The notes beneath the pieces were generated by a model, which had not been told where the DNA came from, did not search any database, and saw only the letters and a program-made list of their open reading frames with translations. A stretch of DNA of 64,000 nt. Source: Actinokineospora baliensis. Its GTDB lineage: Bacteria > Actinomycetota > Actinomycetes > Mycobacteriales > Pseudonocardiaceae. Positions 53,647 through 61,611 of this stretch are shown in pieces. Every line of letters starts with the position of its first letter. Position 1 is the first letter of the stretch. Location: NCBI RefSeq assembly GCF_016907695.1, contig NZ_JAFBCK010000001.1:682001-746000 (forward strand), written 5' to 3'. A program made the translations under genes and the position numbers.

Positions 53647-54204
53647 TCAGCTCTCGGCTGCGGCGTCGTCCGCGGGAGCGGAGCCGCCCTCGGCGGCCTT
53701 CTTCTCCTGCAGAGCCGCGGCAAGGCGGGCGACCTGCGAGGCCGGGGCGTTGAACAGCCCGGCGGCCTTGGCGAGGTTGCCCTTCATCGCGCCCGCCAGC
53801 TTGGCGAGCAGCACCTCACGGCTGTCGAGGTCGGCGATCTGCGCGACCTCTTCAACGGTGAGCGGGCGGCCCTCCATGTAGCCGCCCTTGATGACCAGAC
53901 CCTTGTTGTCCTTCGCGAAGTCGCGGATCGCCTTCGCGGCGTCGACCGGCTCGCCCTCGACGAAGGCGATCGCGGTCGGACCGACGAACAGGTTGTCCAG
54001 ACCCTCCACCCCGGCGTCCGCGGCAGCCCGCTTGACCAGGGTGTTCTTCGCGACACGGTAGGTCGTGCCAGTGCCGAGAGCGCGACGCAGCGTGGTCAGC
54101 TGGGCCACGGAGAGGCCGGTGTACTCGGTGACGACGGTGGCCGAGCTGGTGCGGAACTTGTCCGCGATCTCGGCGACTGCGCCCACCTTCTCTGACTTCG
54201 CCAT
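53647..54204 (-). CDS. rplJ: 50S ribosomal protein L10
   Basis: Stalk base protein that binds L7/L12 dimers, 185 aa. It begins [20 protein letters not shown] with [20 protein letters not shown] and [14 protein letters not shown], and ends in an Ala/Glu-rich tail. The frame is open 52 codons further upstream through the leader; the ATG at 54204 has a strong GAGAGGAGG site. Confidence 0.97.
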   Translation of the reverse strand: MAKSEKVGAVAEIADKFRTSSATVVTEYTGLSVAQLTTLRRALGTGTTYRVAKNTLVKRAAADAGVEGLDNLFVGPTAIAFVEGEPVDAAKAIRDFAKDNKGLVIKGGYMEGRPLTVEEVAQIADLDSREVLLAKLAGAMKGNLAKAAGLFNAPASQVARLAAALQEKKAAEGGSAPADDAAAES

Positions 54205-54396
54205 GGGTCGCCTCCTCTCGTGTTCGGGTCGCTGGCCGACCCCGGAGACGAGGAACGCCCCGGCGCGTGAGGCGGCACGGGGCGCGACAGGCTGCGAACA
54301 GCCGACGAAGCACGATCCATGTCCCCCTGCGCGGGCCGCCCACATCCGTGGGACCTTCATCCGCCGCTCGCGCGACGGAGACCAGCGGTCTTCGGT
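54205..54396 (-). ncRNA. L10 leader (autoregulatory mRNA leader of rplJ-rplL)
   Basis: The minus-strand leader starts with CCGAAGACCGCTGGT (about 54396-54382), resembling the conserved element of L10 leaders bound by the L10-L12 complex, followed by several hairpin-forming GC blocks up to the rplJ ribosome-binding site. In other bacteria this leader represses L10/L12 synthesis. I recognised the conserved element by eye and did not fold the RNA. Confidence 0.55.
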
Positions 54397-54408
54397 GAAC
54401 CGTGGCTA

Positions 54409-54436
54409 AGAATAGCCGTGGTTCTTCGGTGCGCAA
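54409..54436 (-). promoter_or_regulatory. promoter of rplJ-rplL
   Basis: Minus-strand TTGCGC (54436-54431), 16-bp spacer, TATTCT (54414-54409). Transcription would start about 54402, just before the L10 leader element. Confidence 0.5.
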
Positions 54437-54458
54437 AACCGGGGTCGACCGACACGGC

Positions 54459-55241
54459 ATGATGGTGACCATGGCCGACCAGGAGCAGCCGGACCGCGAC
54501 CAGCCGCCAGCCGGACCGCCCGCGATCCGGCCGCCGGGCCAGCCGCCCGCGGTGCCGGTGCCCGACGACGAGCAGTGGCGCCAGTTCCAGGAGTTCCAGC
54601 GGTTCCAGGAGTTCCAACGCGGTCAGGCCGACGGCACGCTGCCCCCGCCGCCCGCGGCGCGCAACGGCCGCCCGGTGTGGCTGCGGGTGCTGCTGAACAA
54701 GTGGTTCCGCCGGTTGATCTACCTGCTCGTCGTCCTGCTCGCGCTCAACTGGGCCTACCAGAAGTTCTTCGGCAACCCCAACGAAGACCTCCCCGCGTCG
54801 CAGACCGGCGGCGGCAAGACCACGCGGACTGTCCTGTTCGCCACCACGCCCAAGGAAGCCGTCCGCGCGTTCTACGACAACATCGCCCAGAACATCCCCG
54901 ACGACGCCTGCACCCGGTTCGAGACGCAGCAGGTCGAGGACCAGTTCGCCAGGCACTTCAACGCCCCGGACTGCCGCACCGCCGTCCAACGCCTCAACGC
55001 CGAGGTCGGCACGGCCAACAAGTACGCAGAACCCCGCTTCCCCGTCGCGATGGACCTCACCCCCCGCACCGACGGCACCGTCGTGATCAGCTCCTGCGCC
55101 ATGGACGTCTACGACGGCCCCCGCCTCGGCCGCTTCACCGTCAAGGTCATCCCAGGCTCCCGAGGCGACCAGTGGACCATCACCCGCCACGACGACGAGC
55201 CAACCCCCTGCCCGGCCAAGGCCACCCAACCCACCGGCTGA
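54459..55241 (+). CDS. single-pass membrane protein with Gln/Pro-rich N-terminus
   Basis: A 260-aa protein of unknown function. The cytosolic N-terminus is Pro/Gln-rich with a FQEFQRFQEFQR repeat; a membrane helix follows (about 88-106, LIYLLVVLLALNWAY); the external part has four Cys and resembles the small NTF2-like/low-complexity domains of many actinobacterial membrane proteins (TPKEAVRAFYDNIAQNIPDD is the typical opening). The in-frame ATG at 54402 would overlap the rplJ promoter, so the start was put at 54459; ATG 54471, with a GGTGA site, is equally possible. Divergent from rplJ; its stop lies 4 bp from the convergent secreted protein gene. Confidence 0.65.
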   Translation: MMVTMADQEQPDRDQPPAGPPAIRPPGQPPAVPVPDDEQWRQFQEFQRFQEFQRGQADGTLPPPPAARNGRPVWLRVLLNKWFRRLIYLLVVLLALNWAYQKFFGNPNEDLPASQTGGGKTTRTVLFATTPKEAVRAFYDNIAQNIPDDACTRFETQQVEDQFARHFNAPDCRTAVQRLNAEVGTANKYAEPRFPVAMDLTPRTDGTVVISSCAMDVYDGPRLGRFTVKVIPGSRGDQWTITRHDDEPTPCPAKATQPTG

Positions 55242-55245
55242 CCTG

Positions 55246-55758
55246 CTAAGGGCAGGTGATCTCGACGGTGACCTCGTGGGTGGCGGAGACGCTGCTGCCC
55301 CAGTTGCCGAGGACGTCTTTCATCTGGATGCCGTAGTAGGAGTGCAGGCGCCAGGTGCCGGGTTGGCAGGGGTAGGTCTCGGCTGTGGAGTTGGCGGTGT
55401 TGGAGCCGGAGGCGCCGGGGAAGGTCTTGTCGGTGGTCTTGGTGCCGTCGGGGAAGGTGATCTCGTAGTAGCTGGGTTCCCAGATCCGGCAGCCGTTGGG
55501 CGGCTTCTCCCAGCCGATGCCGAACAGGGCCAGCCAGCCGCACTCGGTCCACAGCACGGGGTAGACGCCGCCGGTGCCGGAGTCGTAGAAGCACAGCCAG
55601 CTCTTCATCCGGCGGTTCTCTTGGCTGTTGTAGTCCACCCACTCGCCGCAGTGCGGTTCGACGACGGTGGTCGGGGCGGCGTGCGCCGAGGCGGCGGGGG
55701 CGATCAGGGCGGCGCCGAGGAGCAGGGCGGCACTGAGGACGCGAGCTGGTTTCACCAT
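55246..55758 (-). CDS. secreted Cys-rich protein, function unknown
   Basis: A 170-aa protein starting at ATG 55758. Signal peptide of about 27 residues (MVKPARVLSAALLLGAALIA, cleavage near AHA). The mature part has six cysteines (37, 56, 73, 90, 131, 169), suggesting three disulfides, and many Trp/Tyr, and is probably a compact beta-rich fold. No family recognised. The frame is open 38 codons upstream, but that runs toward the rplA terminator. It sits between rplA and rplJ, which are normally adjacent. Confidence 0.65.
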   Translation of the reverse strand: MVKPARVLSAALLLGAALIAPAASAHAAPTTVVEPHCGEWVDYNSQENRRMKSWLCFYDSGTGGVYPVLWTECGWLALFGIGWEKPPNGCRIWEPSYYEITFPDGTKTTDKTFPGASGSNTANSTAETYPCQPGTWRLHSYYGIQMKDVLGNWGSSVSATHEVTVEITCP

Positions 55759-55838
55759 GCGCTGATCGTCCCGAGTGGACCGAACCGGTGGTGGTCCGAA
55801 ACCACGACCTCCACCCGAAAGGGGTGCCGCACAACGGA

Positions 55839-55866
55839 AAAGGGCCCCGCCGGAGCGGGGCCCTTT
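55839..55866 (-). terminator. terminator of the secE-nusG-rplK-rplA unit
   Basis: Perfect 12-bp stem (AAAGGGCCCCGC / GCGGGGCCCTTT, loop CGGA) 14 bp past the rplA stop, and with T-richness on the exit side (the stem ends in TTT). Separates the nusG operon from the secreted protein gene. Confidence 0.88.
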
Positions 55867-55879
55867 CCTCAAGCGTGGA

Positions 55880-56602
55880 TCACGAAGCGGCGACGTCCTC
55901 TTCGAGGAGGTTGCGCAGCTTCGCCGGGTCGACCGGGATGCCGGGGCCCATGGTGGTGGAGAAGGTGATCTTCTTGAGGTACCGGCCCTTGGCCGCGGAC
56001 GGCTTGGCGCGCAGGACCTCGTCGAGGGCGGCGGCGTAGTTCTCGACCAGCTTGGCCTGGTCGAAGGAGACCTTGCCGATCACCAGGTGCAGGTTGGACT
56101 GCTTGTCCACCCGGAAGTTGATCTTGCCGCCCTTGATCTCGTTGACCGCCTTGGTGACGTCGGGGGTCACCGTGCCGGTCTTCGGGTTCGGCATCAGGCC
56201 GCGCGGGCCGAGGATGCGGGCGATCCGGCCGACCTTGGCCATCTGGTCCGGGGTGGCGATCGCGGCGTCGAAGTCGAGCCAGCCGCCCTGGATGCGCTCG
56301 ATCAGGTCCTCGGAGCCGACCGCGTCGGCACCGGCGGCCTCGGCCTCGGCGGCCTTGTCGCCGGTCGCGAAGACGATGACGCGGGCGGTCTTGCCGGTGC
56401 CGTGCGGCAGGTTGACCGTGCCGCGGACCATCTGGTCGGCCTTGCGGGGGTCGACGCCGAGGCGGATGGCGACCTCGACGGTCGCGTCCAGCTTGACCTT
56501 GGAGGTCTCCTTGGCGAGCTGGGCGGCCTCGAGCGGGGTGTAGAGCCGCTCGCGGTCGATCAGCTCGGCCGCCTGGCGGTATGCCTTGCTGCGCTTTGCC
56601 AT
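55880..56602 (-). CDS. rplA: 50S ribosomal protein L1
   Basis: L1 of the mobile stalk at the E site, and the translational repressor of rplK-rplA in many bacteria. It is 240 aa, beginning [20 protein letters not shown], with the signature [20 protein letters not shown] and [20 protein letters not shown]. It follows rplK by 116 bp. Confidence 0.98.
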   Translation of the reverse strand: MAKRSKAYRQAAELIDRERLYTPLEAAQLAKETSKVKLDATVEVAIRLGVDPRKADQMVRGTVNLPHGTGKTARVIVFATGDKAAEAEAAGADAVGSEDLIERIQGGWLDFDAAIATPDQMAKVGRIARILGPRGLMPNPKTGTVTPDVTKAVNEIKGGKINFRVDKQSNLHLVIGKVSFDQAKLVENYAAALDEVLRAKPSAAKGRYLKKITFSTTMGPGIPVDPAKLRNLLEEDVAAS

Positions 56603-56718
56603 TGCTGTTCCTTCTAACGAAAGTGTGCGCGGCCGATCGGGAAGCGGACCAGCCGCGCGCGGATCAGGTGTGGTGCGGGCCAGCGCGTGGCCCTCCCACG
56701 GGGTGGTGCTGTGCGGTC

Positions 56719-57150
56719 TTATTCGACCGTGATGCCCATGGACCTGGCGGTACCGGCGATGATCTTCGCCGCCTGGTCGATGTCGATGGCGTTGAGGTCG
56801 GTCTTCTTGGTCTCGGCGATCTCGCGGACCTGGTCCCAGGTGACCTTGGCGACCTTGGTCTTGTGCGGCTCTGCCGAGCCCTTCTCGATCCCGGCGGCCT
56901 TGAGCAGCAGCTTGGCCGCAGGCGGGGTCTTGAGCTTGAAGTCGAACGAGCGGTCTTCGAACACGGAGATCTCGACCGGCACCACGGTGCCGCGCTGCGA
57001 CTCGGTCGCGGCGTTGTAGGCCTTGCAGAACTCCATAATGTTGACGCCGTGCTGGCCCAGCGCGGGGCCGACCGGCGGGGCCGGGTTGGCCAGGCCCGCC
57101 TTGATCTGCAGCTTGATGATCGCTGCGAGCTTCTTCTTCTTGGGTGGCAT
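56719..57150 (-). CDS. rplK: 50S ribosomal protein L11
   Basis: L11 of the GTPase-associated centre, required for RelA activation and target of thiostrepton. 143 aa, beginning [20 protein letters not shown], with [20 protein letters not shown] and [11 protein letters not shown] at the C-terminus. The Pro residues whose mutation gives thiostrepton resistance (NPAPPVGPA) are intact. Confidence 0.98.
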   Translation of the reverse strand: MPPKKKKLAAIIKLQIKAGLANPAPPVGPALGQHGVNIMEFCKAYNAATESQRGTVVPVEISVFEDRSFDFKLKTPPAAKLLLKAAGIEKGSAEPHKTKVAKVTWDQVREIAETKKTDLNAIDIDQAAKIIAGTARSMGITVE

Positions 57151-57264
57151 CTCAGTGCTTCCTTAGTGCTTCCGGTGTGCGGCGCGCGCGGCACCGCGGT
57201 GGACGCACCGGCGACGAATGGCTGCGTCGCGGGTGCGCCTGCCCGGCCCGATCCCTCGGACCGG

Positions 57265-58528
<1,264 letters not shown>

Positions 58529-58593
58529 GCCATTCCTCCGCTCGCTGGAAATCTCGCCGCCGGTGCGGGATCAACCGGACCGGACGTCAAACG

Positions 58594-58666
<73 letters not shown>

Positions 58667-58821
58667 TCGCACTCCGCCACCAACCCTACCGGCGGACCGC
58701 GTTCGGACGCACTCCACTATCCCCACCGGAAACCCGAGGGGGACGGTCAAGGCGTTCCAAGCACGAGAGCATACGGTACCCGGCCGCAGCCACCTAAACC
58801 GAGTACCGATCAGGGCCCTGA

Positions 58822-58866
58822 CCAGCCGGTTCGCCGTAGTGATCAAGAACACGGCGAACCGGCTGG
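58822..58866 (-). terminator. terminator of the aminotransferase gene
   Basis: Perfect 16-bp stem (58822-58837 with 58851-58866, core CCGGTTCGCCGT) with a 13-nt loop, 6 bp past the aminotransferase stop. Confidence 0.88.
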
Positions 58867-58871
58867 GACGA

Positions 58872-59969
58872 TCAGCCGCGCAGCGCGGCCACCGCGTCGG
58901 CGAGCCGGGCGATGCCGTCGGGGATCTGGTCGGCGCGCACCCCGGAGTAGGCCATGCGCATGGTCGAGTGACCGCCGTCGAGCAGGAAGTCGGTGCCCTT
59001 CACGAAGGTCACCCCACGCTCCTCGGCCGCGGGCAGGAGCTTGGCGACGTCCACGCCGTCGGCGAGCTCCACCCACATGAAGTACCCGCCCTCGGGCGCG
59101 GTGAACTTCGCCTCCGGCAGCTTCTCGGCGAGCGCGTCGCACAGCACCCGGACCCGCTCGGCCAGTGCGGCGTTGACCCCGGCCACTGCGGTCTCGAACC
59201 GGCCGCCGATGGCGAACTGGTGCACGATCGCCTGCGCCAGCATGTTCGGCGAGATGTAGGTGTTCGTCGCCGCGACGCGGATCTTGTCGATCAGCGCGGC
59301 CGGGCCGACCAGGTAGCCGACCCGGGAGCCGGGCGCGACGGTCTTGGAGAACGAGCTCGCGTAGACCACGCGGCCGCGGCCCTCGTCGAGCTCCAGCATC
59401 GTCGGCAGCGACTCGCCAGCGAAGCGGATCTTGACGTACGGGTCGTCCTCGAAGATGACGAAGTCGTACTGCTCGGCCAGCTCCAGCAAGCGCTTGCGCT
59501 TGGCCAGGCTCAGCGTGTACCCGGCCGGGTTCTGGAAGTTGGGGATGATGTGGGCGAACGTCGGGCGCAGGCCCGAGGCCAGCAGCTCGGCCAGCTCGTC
59601 GGTGTCGATGCCGTCGACCTGCAGCGACACCGGGCGCACGTCGGCATCGCGCTGGCGCAGCCCGAGCAGGGTCCGGTCGTAGGTCGGGCGCTCGACGACG
59701 ACCGGGGCACCCGCGGTGACCAGCTGGTCGAACAGGAACGCGTCGGCCTGCATCGAGCCGTTGGTGACCAGTACCTGGTTCTCGGCCACGCCGTGCTGCT
59801 CGGCCAGGTGGGCGCGCAGCGGGAGGTAGCCGACCGCGGTGCCGTAGCCGAGCGCGGCGCCGGGGTCCTTGGTGAGTGCGGCGTCCGCGGCGGCCTTGAG
59901 GCCTTCCACGTCGATGATGTCGAGGGAGGGGGCGCCGCGGGCGAAGGAGATGAGTTCTGATGCCGTCAC
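58872..59969 (-). CDS. PLP-dependent aminotransferase class I/II
   Basis: A 365-aa fold-type I aminotransferase of the MocR/LysN (2-aminoadipate, aromatic or kynurenine) group. The PLP-binding elements are in order: NGSMQADAF phosphate loop (70-78), PNFQNPAGYTLS (143-154), EDDPY with the PLP Asp (174-178) and SSFSKTVAPGSRVGY with Schiff-base Lys209. No N-terminal GntR helix-turn-helix is fused. Exact substrate unknown. GTG start at 59969. It sits between hadB and tRNA-Trp, where mycobacteria have hadC. Confidence 0.88.
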   Translation of the reverse strand: MTASELISFARGAPSLDIIDVEGLKAAADAALTKDPGAALGYGTAVGYLPLRAHLAEQHGVAENQVLVTNGSMQADAFLFDQLVTAGAPVVVERPTYDRTLLGLRQRDADVRPVSLQVDGIDTDELAELLASGLRPTFAHIIPNFQNPAGYTLSLAKRKRLLELAEQYDFVIFEDDPYVKIRFAGESLPTMLELDEGRGRVVYASSFSKTVAPGSRVGYLVGPAALIDKIRVAATNTYISPNMLAQAIVHQFAIGGRFETAVAGVNAALAERVRVLCDALAEKLPEAKFTAPEGGYFMWVELADGVDVAKLLPAAEERGVTFVKGTDFLLDGGHSTMRMAYSGVRADQIPDGIARLADAVAALRG

Positions 59970-60031
59970 GCGTGGAATCTAGATGAACCGGGCGTGGCCT
60001 GGCCGATGGGGTCGACCACGCCCGGGCAGCG

Positions 60032-60460
60032 CTACGGGCGGACGATCGCGATGGCCTTGCCGAGCACGGCGCGGCCCTCGAACTTGGCCGACAGGTCGAC
60101 CCGGATGGTGCCGTCCTCGAGGAGGGCGCCCACCTTGCCGCTGAGCTCGACCAGGGCGCCGGTGTCGTCGTTGGGCACCACGACGGGGCGGGTGAAGCGG
60201 GCCTGGTAGTCGACCAGCGCGCCCATGCCCCAGTCGGTGACGACCCGACCGGCCAGCGCCATGGTGAGCATGCCGTGCGCGATCACGTCCGGCAGGCCGA
60301 CGCCCTTGGCGAAGGCCTCGTTCCAGTGGATCGGGTTGAAGTCCAGCGCGGCACCGGCGTAGCGCACCAGGTCGGCCCTGGTGACCCGCACGGACAGCTC
60401 GGGCAGCTGGTCGCCGACGTTGACATCCGAACCCGCCCGCCCACCGTTGATCTGGGTCAT
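60032..60460 (-). CDS. hadB: MaoC-like (3R)-hydroxyacyl dehydratase subunit, HadB type
   Basis: A 142-aa hot-dog fold dehydratase subunit. The R-specific hydratase catalytic motif is present: Asp40 and His45 in ALDFNPIHWNEAFA, then GLPDVIAHGMLTMALAG. Together with HadA it should dehydrate 3-hydroxyacyl-ACP in fatty-acid elongation. The ATG overlaps the hadA stop (ATGA). No third (HadC-type) gene follows. Confidence 0.88.
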   Translation of the reverse strand: MTQINGGRAGSDVNVGDQLPELSVRVTRADLVRYAGAALDFNPIHWNEAFAKGVGLPDVIAHGMLTMALAGRVVTDWGMGALVDYQARFTRPVVVPNDDTGALVELSGKVGALLEDGTIRVDLSAKFEGRAVLGKAIAIVRP

Positions 60461-60912
60461 GCCGACTCCTCCGCGTCCCGCACCACGAGCAGGGCCCGGG
60501 TGGTGACCCGCGGCTCGCCCGCCTCGGTGCGGATCTCGGCCTTGAGGGTGATGAAGTCGTTGCCCGCGCGCCGCGAGATGCTCTCCACCGTGGTGGTCAC
60601 CGCCAGCCGGTCCCCTGCCACCACGGGGTTGTGGTGGGTGAAGCTCTGGTCCCCGTGCACCATCCGGCTGTAGTCCAACCCCAGTTCGGGGTCGTTGACG
60701 ATCCGGTTGATCGAGGCCAGGTTGACGATGGTGGTGAACGTCGGCGGGGCCACCACGTCGGCGTACCCCAGGGCCCGCGCCGCCCCGGCGTCGACGTACT
60801 CGGGCCGCGAGTCCCCGATCGCCTCGGCGAACTCGCGGATCTTCTCGCGACCGACCTCGTACACCACATCCGGCGGGTACTCCCGCCCCACGAACGACTG
60901 CTCAAGCGCCAC
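60457..60912 (-). CDS. hadA: MaoC-like dehydratase partner subunit, HadA type
   Basis: A 151-aa hot-dog fold protein beginning MALEQSFVGREYPPDVVYEV, with AIGDSRPEYVDAGAARALGY, PPTFTTIVN and the substrate-binding DYSRMVHGDQSFTHHNPVVA stretch. HadA-type subunits lack the catalytic Asp/His pair and form the substrate channel with HadB. Order rpmG-hadA-hadB is as in Mycobacterium. Confidence 0.88.
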   Translation of the reverse strand: MALEQSFVGREYPPDVVYEVGREKIREFAEAIGDSRPEYVDAGAARALGYADVVAPPTFTTIVNLASINRIVNDPELGLDYSRMVHGDQSFTHHNPVVAGDRLAVTTTVESISRRAGNDFITLKAEIRTEAGEPRVTTRALLVVRDAEESA

Positions 60913-60953
60913 GCCCGCAACCCTATCCGCCCACGCCTACCCACCCACGACAA

Positions 60954-60982
60954 AGGCCACCCCACACAGGTTGGGATGGCCT
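60954..60982 (-). terminator. hairpin after rpmG
   Basis: Stem of 10-11 bp with one A-C mismatch (AGGCCAcCCCA / TGGGaTGGCCT), 21 bp past the rpmG stop, followed on the minus strand by TTTGTCG. Probably separates rpmG from hadAB. Confidence 0.65.
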
Positions 60983-61003
60983 CATCGAACCCCGGTACCC
61001 GGC

Positions 61004-61168
61004 TTAGCGGGTTTCCTTGTGCAGCTTGTGCGTCCCGCAGTTCGGGCAGAACTTCTTCAGCTCCACCCGGTCCGGGTCGTTGCGCCGGTTCTTCTTGGTG
61101 ATGTAGTTGCGGTGCTTGCAGCTCTCACACGCGAGCGTGATCTTCGGCCGCACGTCAGTAGAAGCCAC
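61004..61168 (-). CDS. rpmG: 50S ribosomal protein L33, zinc form
   Basis: 54 aa from the GTG at 61168 ([20 protein letters not shown]). The zinc ribbon ligands are Cys14, Cys17, Cys41 and Cys44 (CESC ... CPNC), so this is the C+ form. The frame is open 16 codons upstream, but the family start is at the GTG. Between tRNA-Met and hadA as in mycobacteria. Confidence 0.95.
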   Translation of the reverse strand: MASTDVRPKITLACESCKHRNYITKKNRRNDPDRVELKKFCPNCGTHKLHKETR

Positions 61169-61237
61169 AACAACCAGCCCTTCACAAAAGATCAACAACC
61201 CCGAAACCGACCACATGGCCGACCCGGCGTGGGGGGT

Positions 61238-61282
61238 CCGGGGGGCAACCCCCGGCTGGGGGTCTGGGGGCTAGGCCCCCAG
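61238..61282. terminator. two adjacent G-rich hairpins between tRNA-Met and rpmG
   Basis: Hairpin 1 at 61238-61255 (CCGGGGG / CCCCCGG) and hairpin 2 at 61264-61282 (CTGGGGGC / GCCCCCAG with 3-nt loop). The G/C-run arrangement resembles terminators and dispersed intergenic elements common in actinobacteria. They lie downstream of the two tRNA genes. Confidence 0.6.
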
Positions 61283-61337
61283 AACAATGGCGAAGCGACC
61301 TGGTCGATGCTTTCCATCGACACACGTCACCCATCGC

Positions 61338-61410
61338 GTAGCGATGGCCGGACTTGAACCGGCGACACAGCGATTATGAGTCGCTTGCTCTACCGACTGA
61401 GCTACACCGC
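61338..61410 (-). tRNA. tRNA-Met (CAT, elongator)
   Basis: 73 nt, reading AGCGGTGTAGCTCAGTCGGT at the 5' end, anticodon loop CTCATAA with anticodon CAT, T-arm GGTTCAAGTCC. The acceptor stem AGCGGTG/CATCGCT is fully paired at position 1 (A-T), which together with the standard anticodon stem argues for an elongator rather than an initiator tRNA; a tRNA-Ile2 is not excluded but less likely in this conserved position. Confidence 0.9.
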
Positions 61411-61473
61411 TCTGACATGGATCAAGCCGCGCCACACCGCTGATGTTCCCGGTGTACCGCGGCCGAACCGTCG

Positions 61474-61546
61474 AGCCCCTTTACGGAATCGAACCGTAGA
61501 CCTTCTCCTTACCATGGAGACGCTCTGCCGACTGAGCTAAAGGGGC
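61474..61546 (-). tRNA. tRNA-Thr (GGT)
   Basis: 73 nt, reading GCCCCTTTAGCTCAGTCGGC at the 5' end. Acceptor stem GCCCCTT/AAGGGGC, anticodon loop ATGGTAA with anticodon GGT, T-arm GGTTCGATTCC. No encoded CCA. It precedes tRNA-Met and rpmG, the order conserved in actinobacteria. Confidence 0.95.
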
Positions 61547-61611
61547 CTTGTCCCTGGGGACGTGGAGTACTTTACACAGCCCCCGCCGCAGCTCCAAAAC
61601 GGGGGGTCGAT

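Noticed and set aside
55241..55257. ACCTGC/GCAGGT hairpin at the junction of two convergent genes
   Set aside because: Six base pairs overlapping both stop codons is too weak to call a terminator with confidence.
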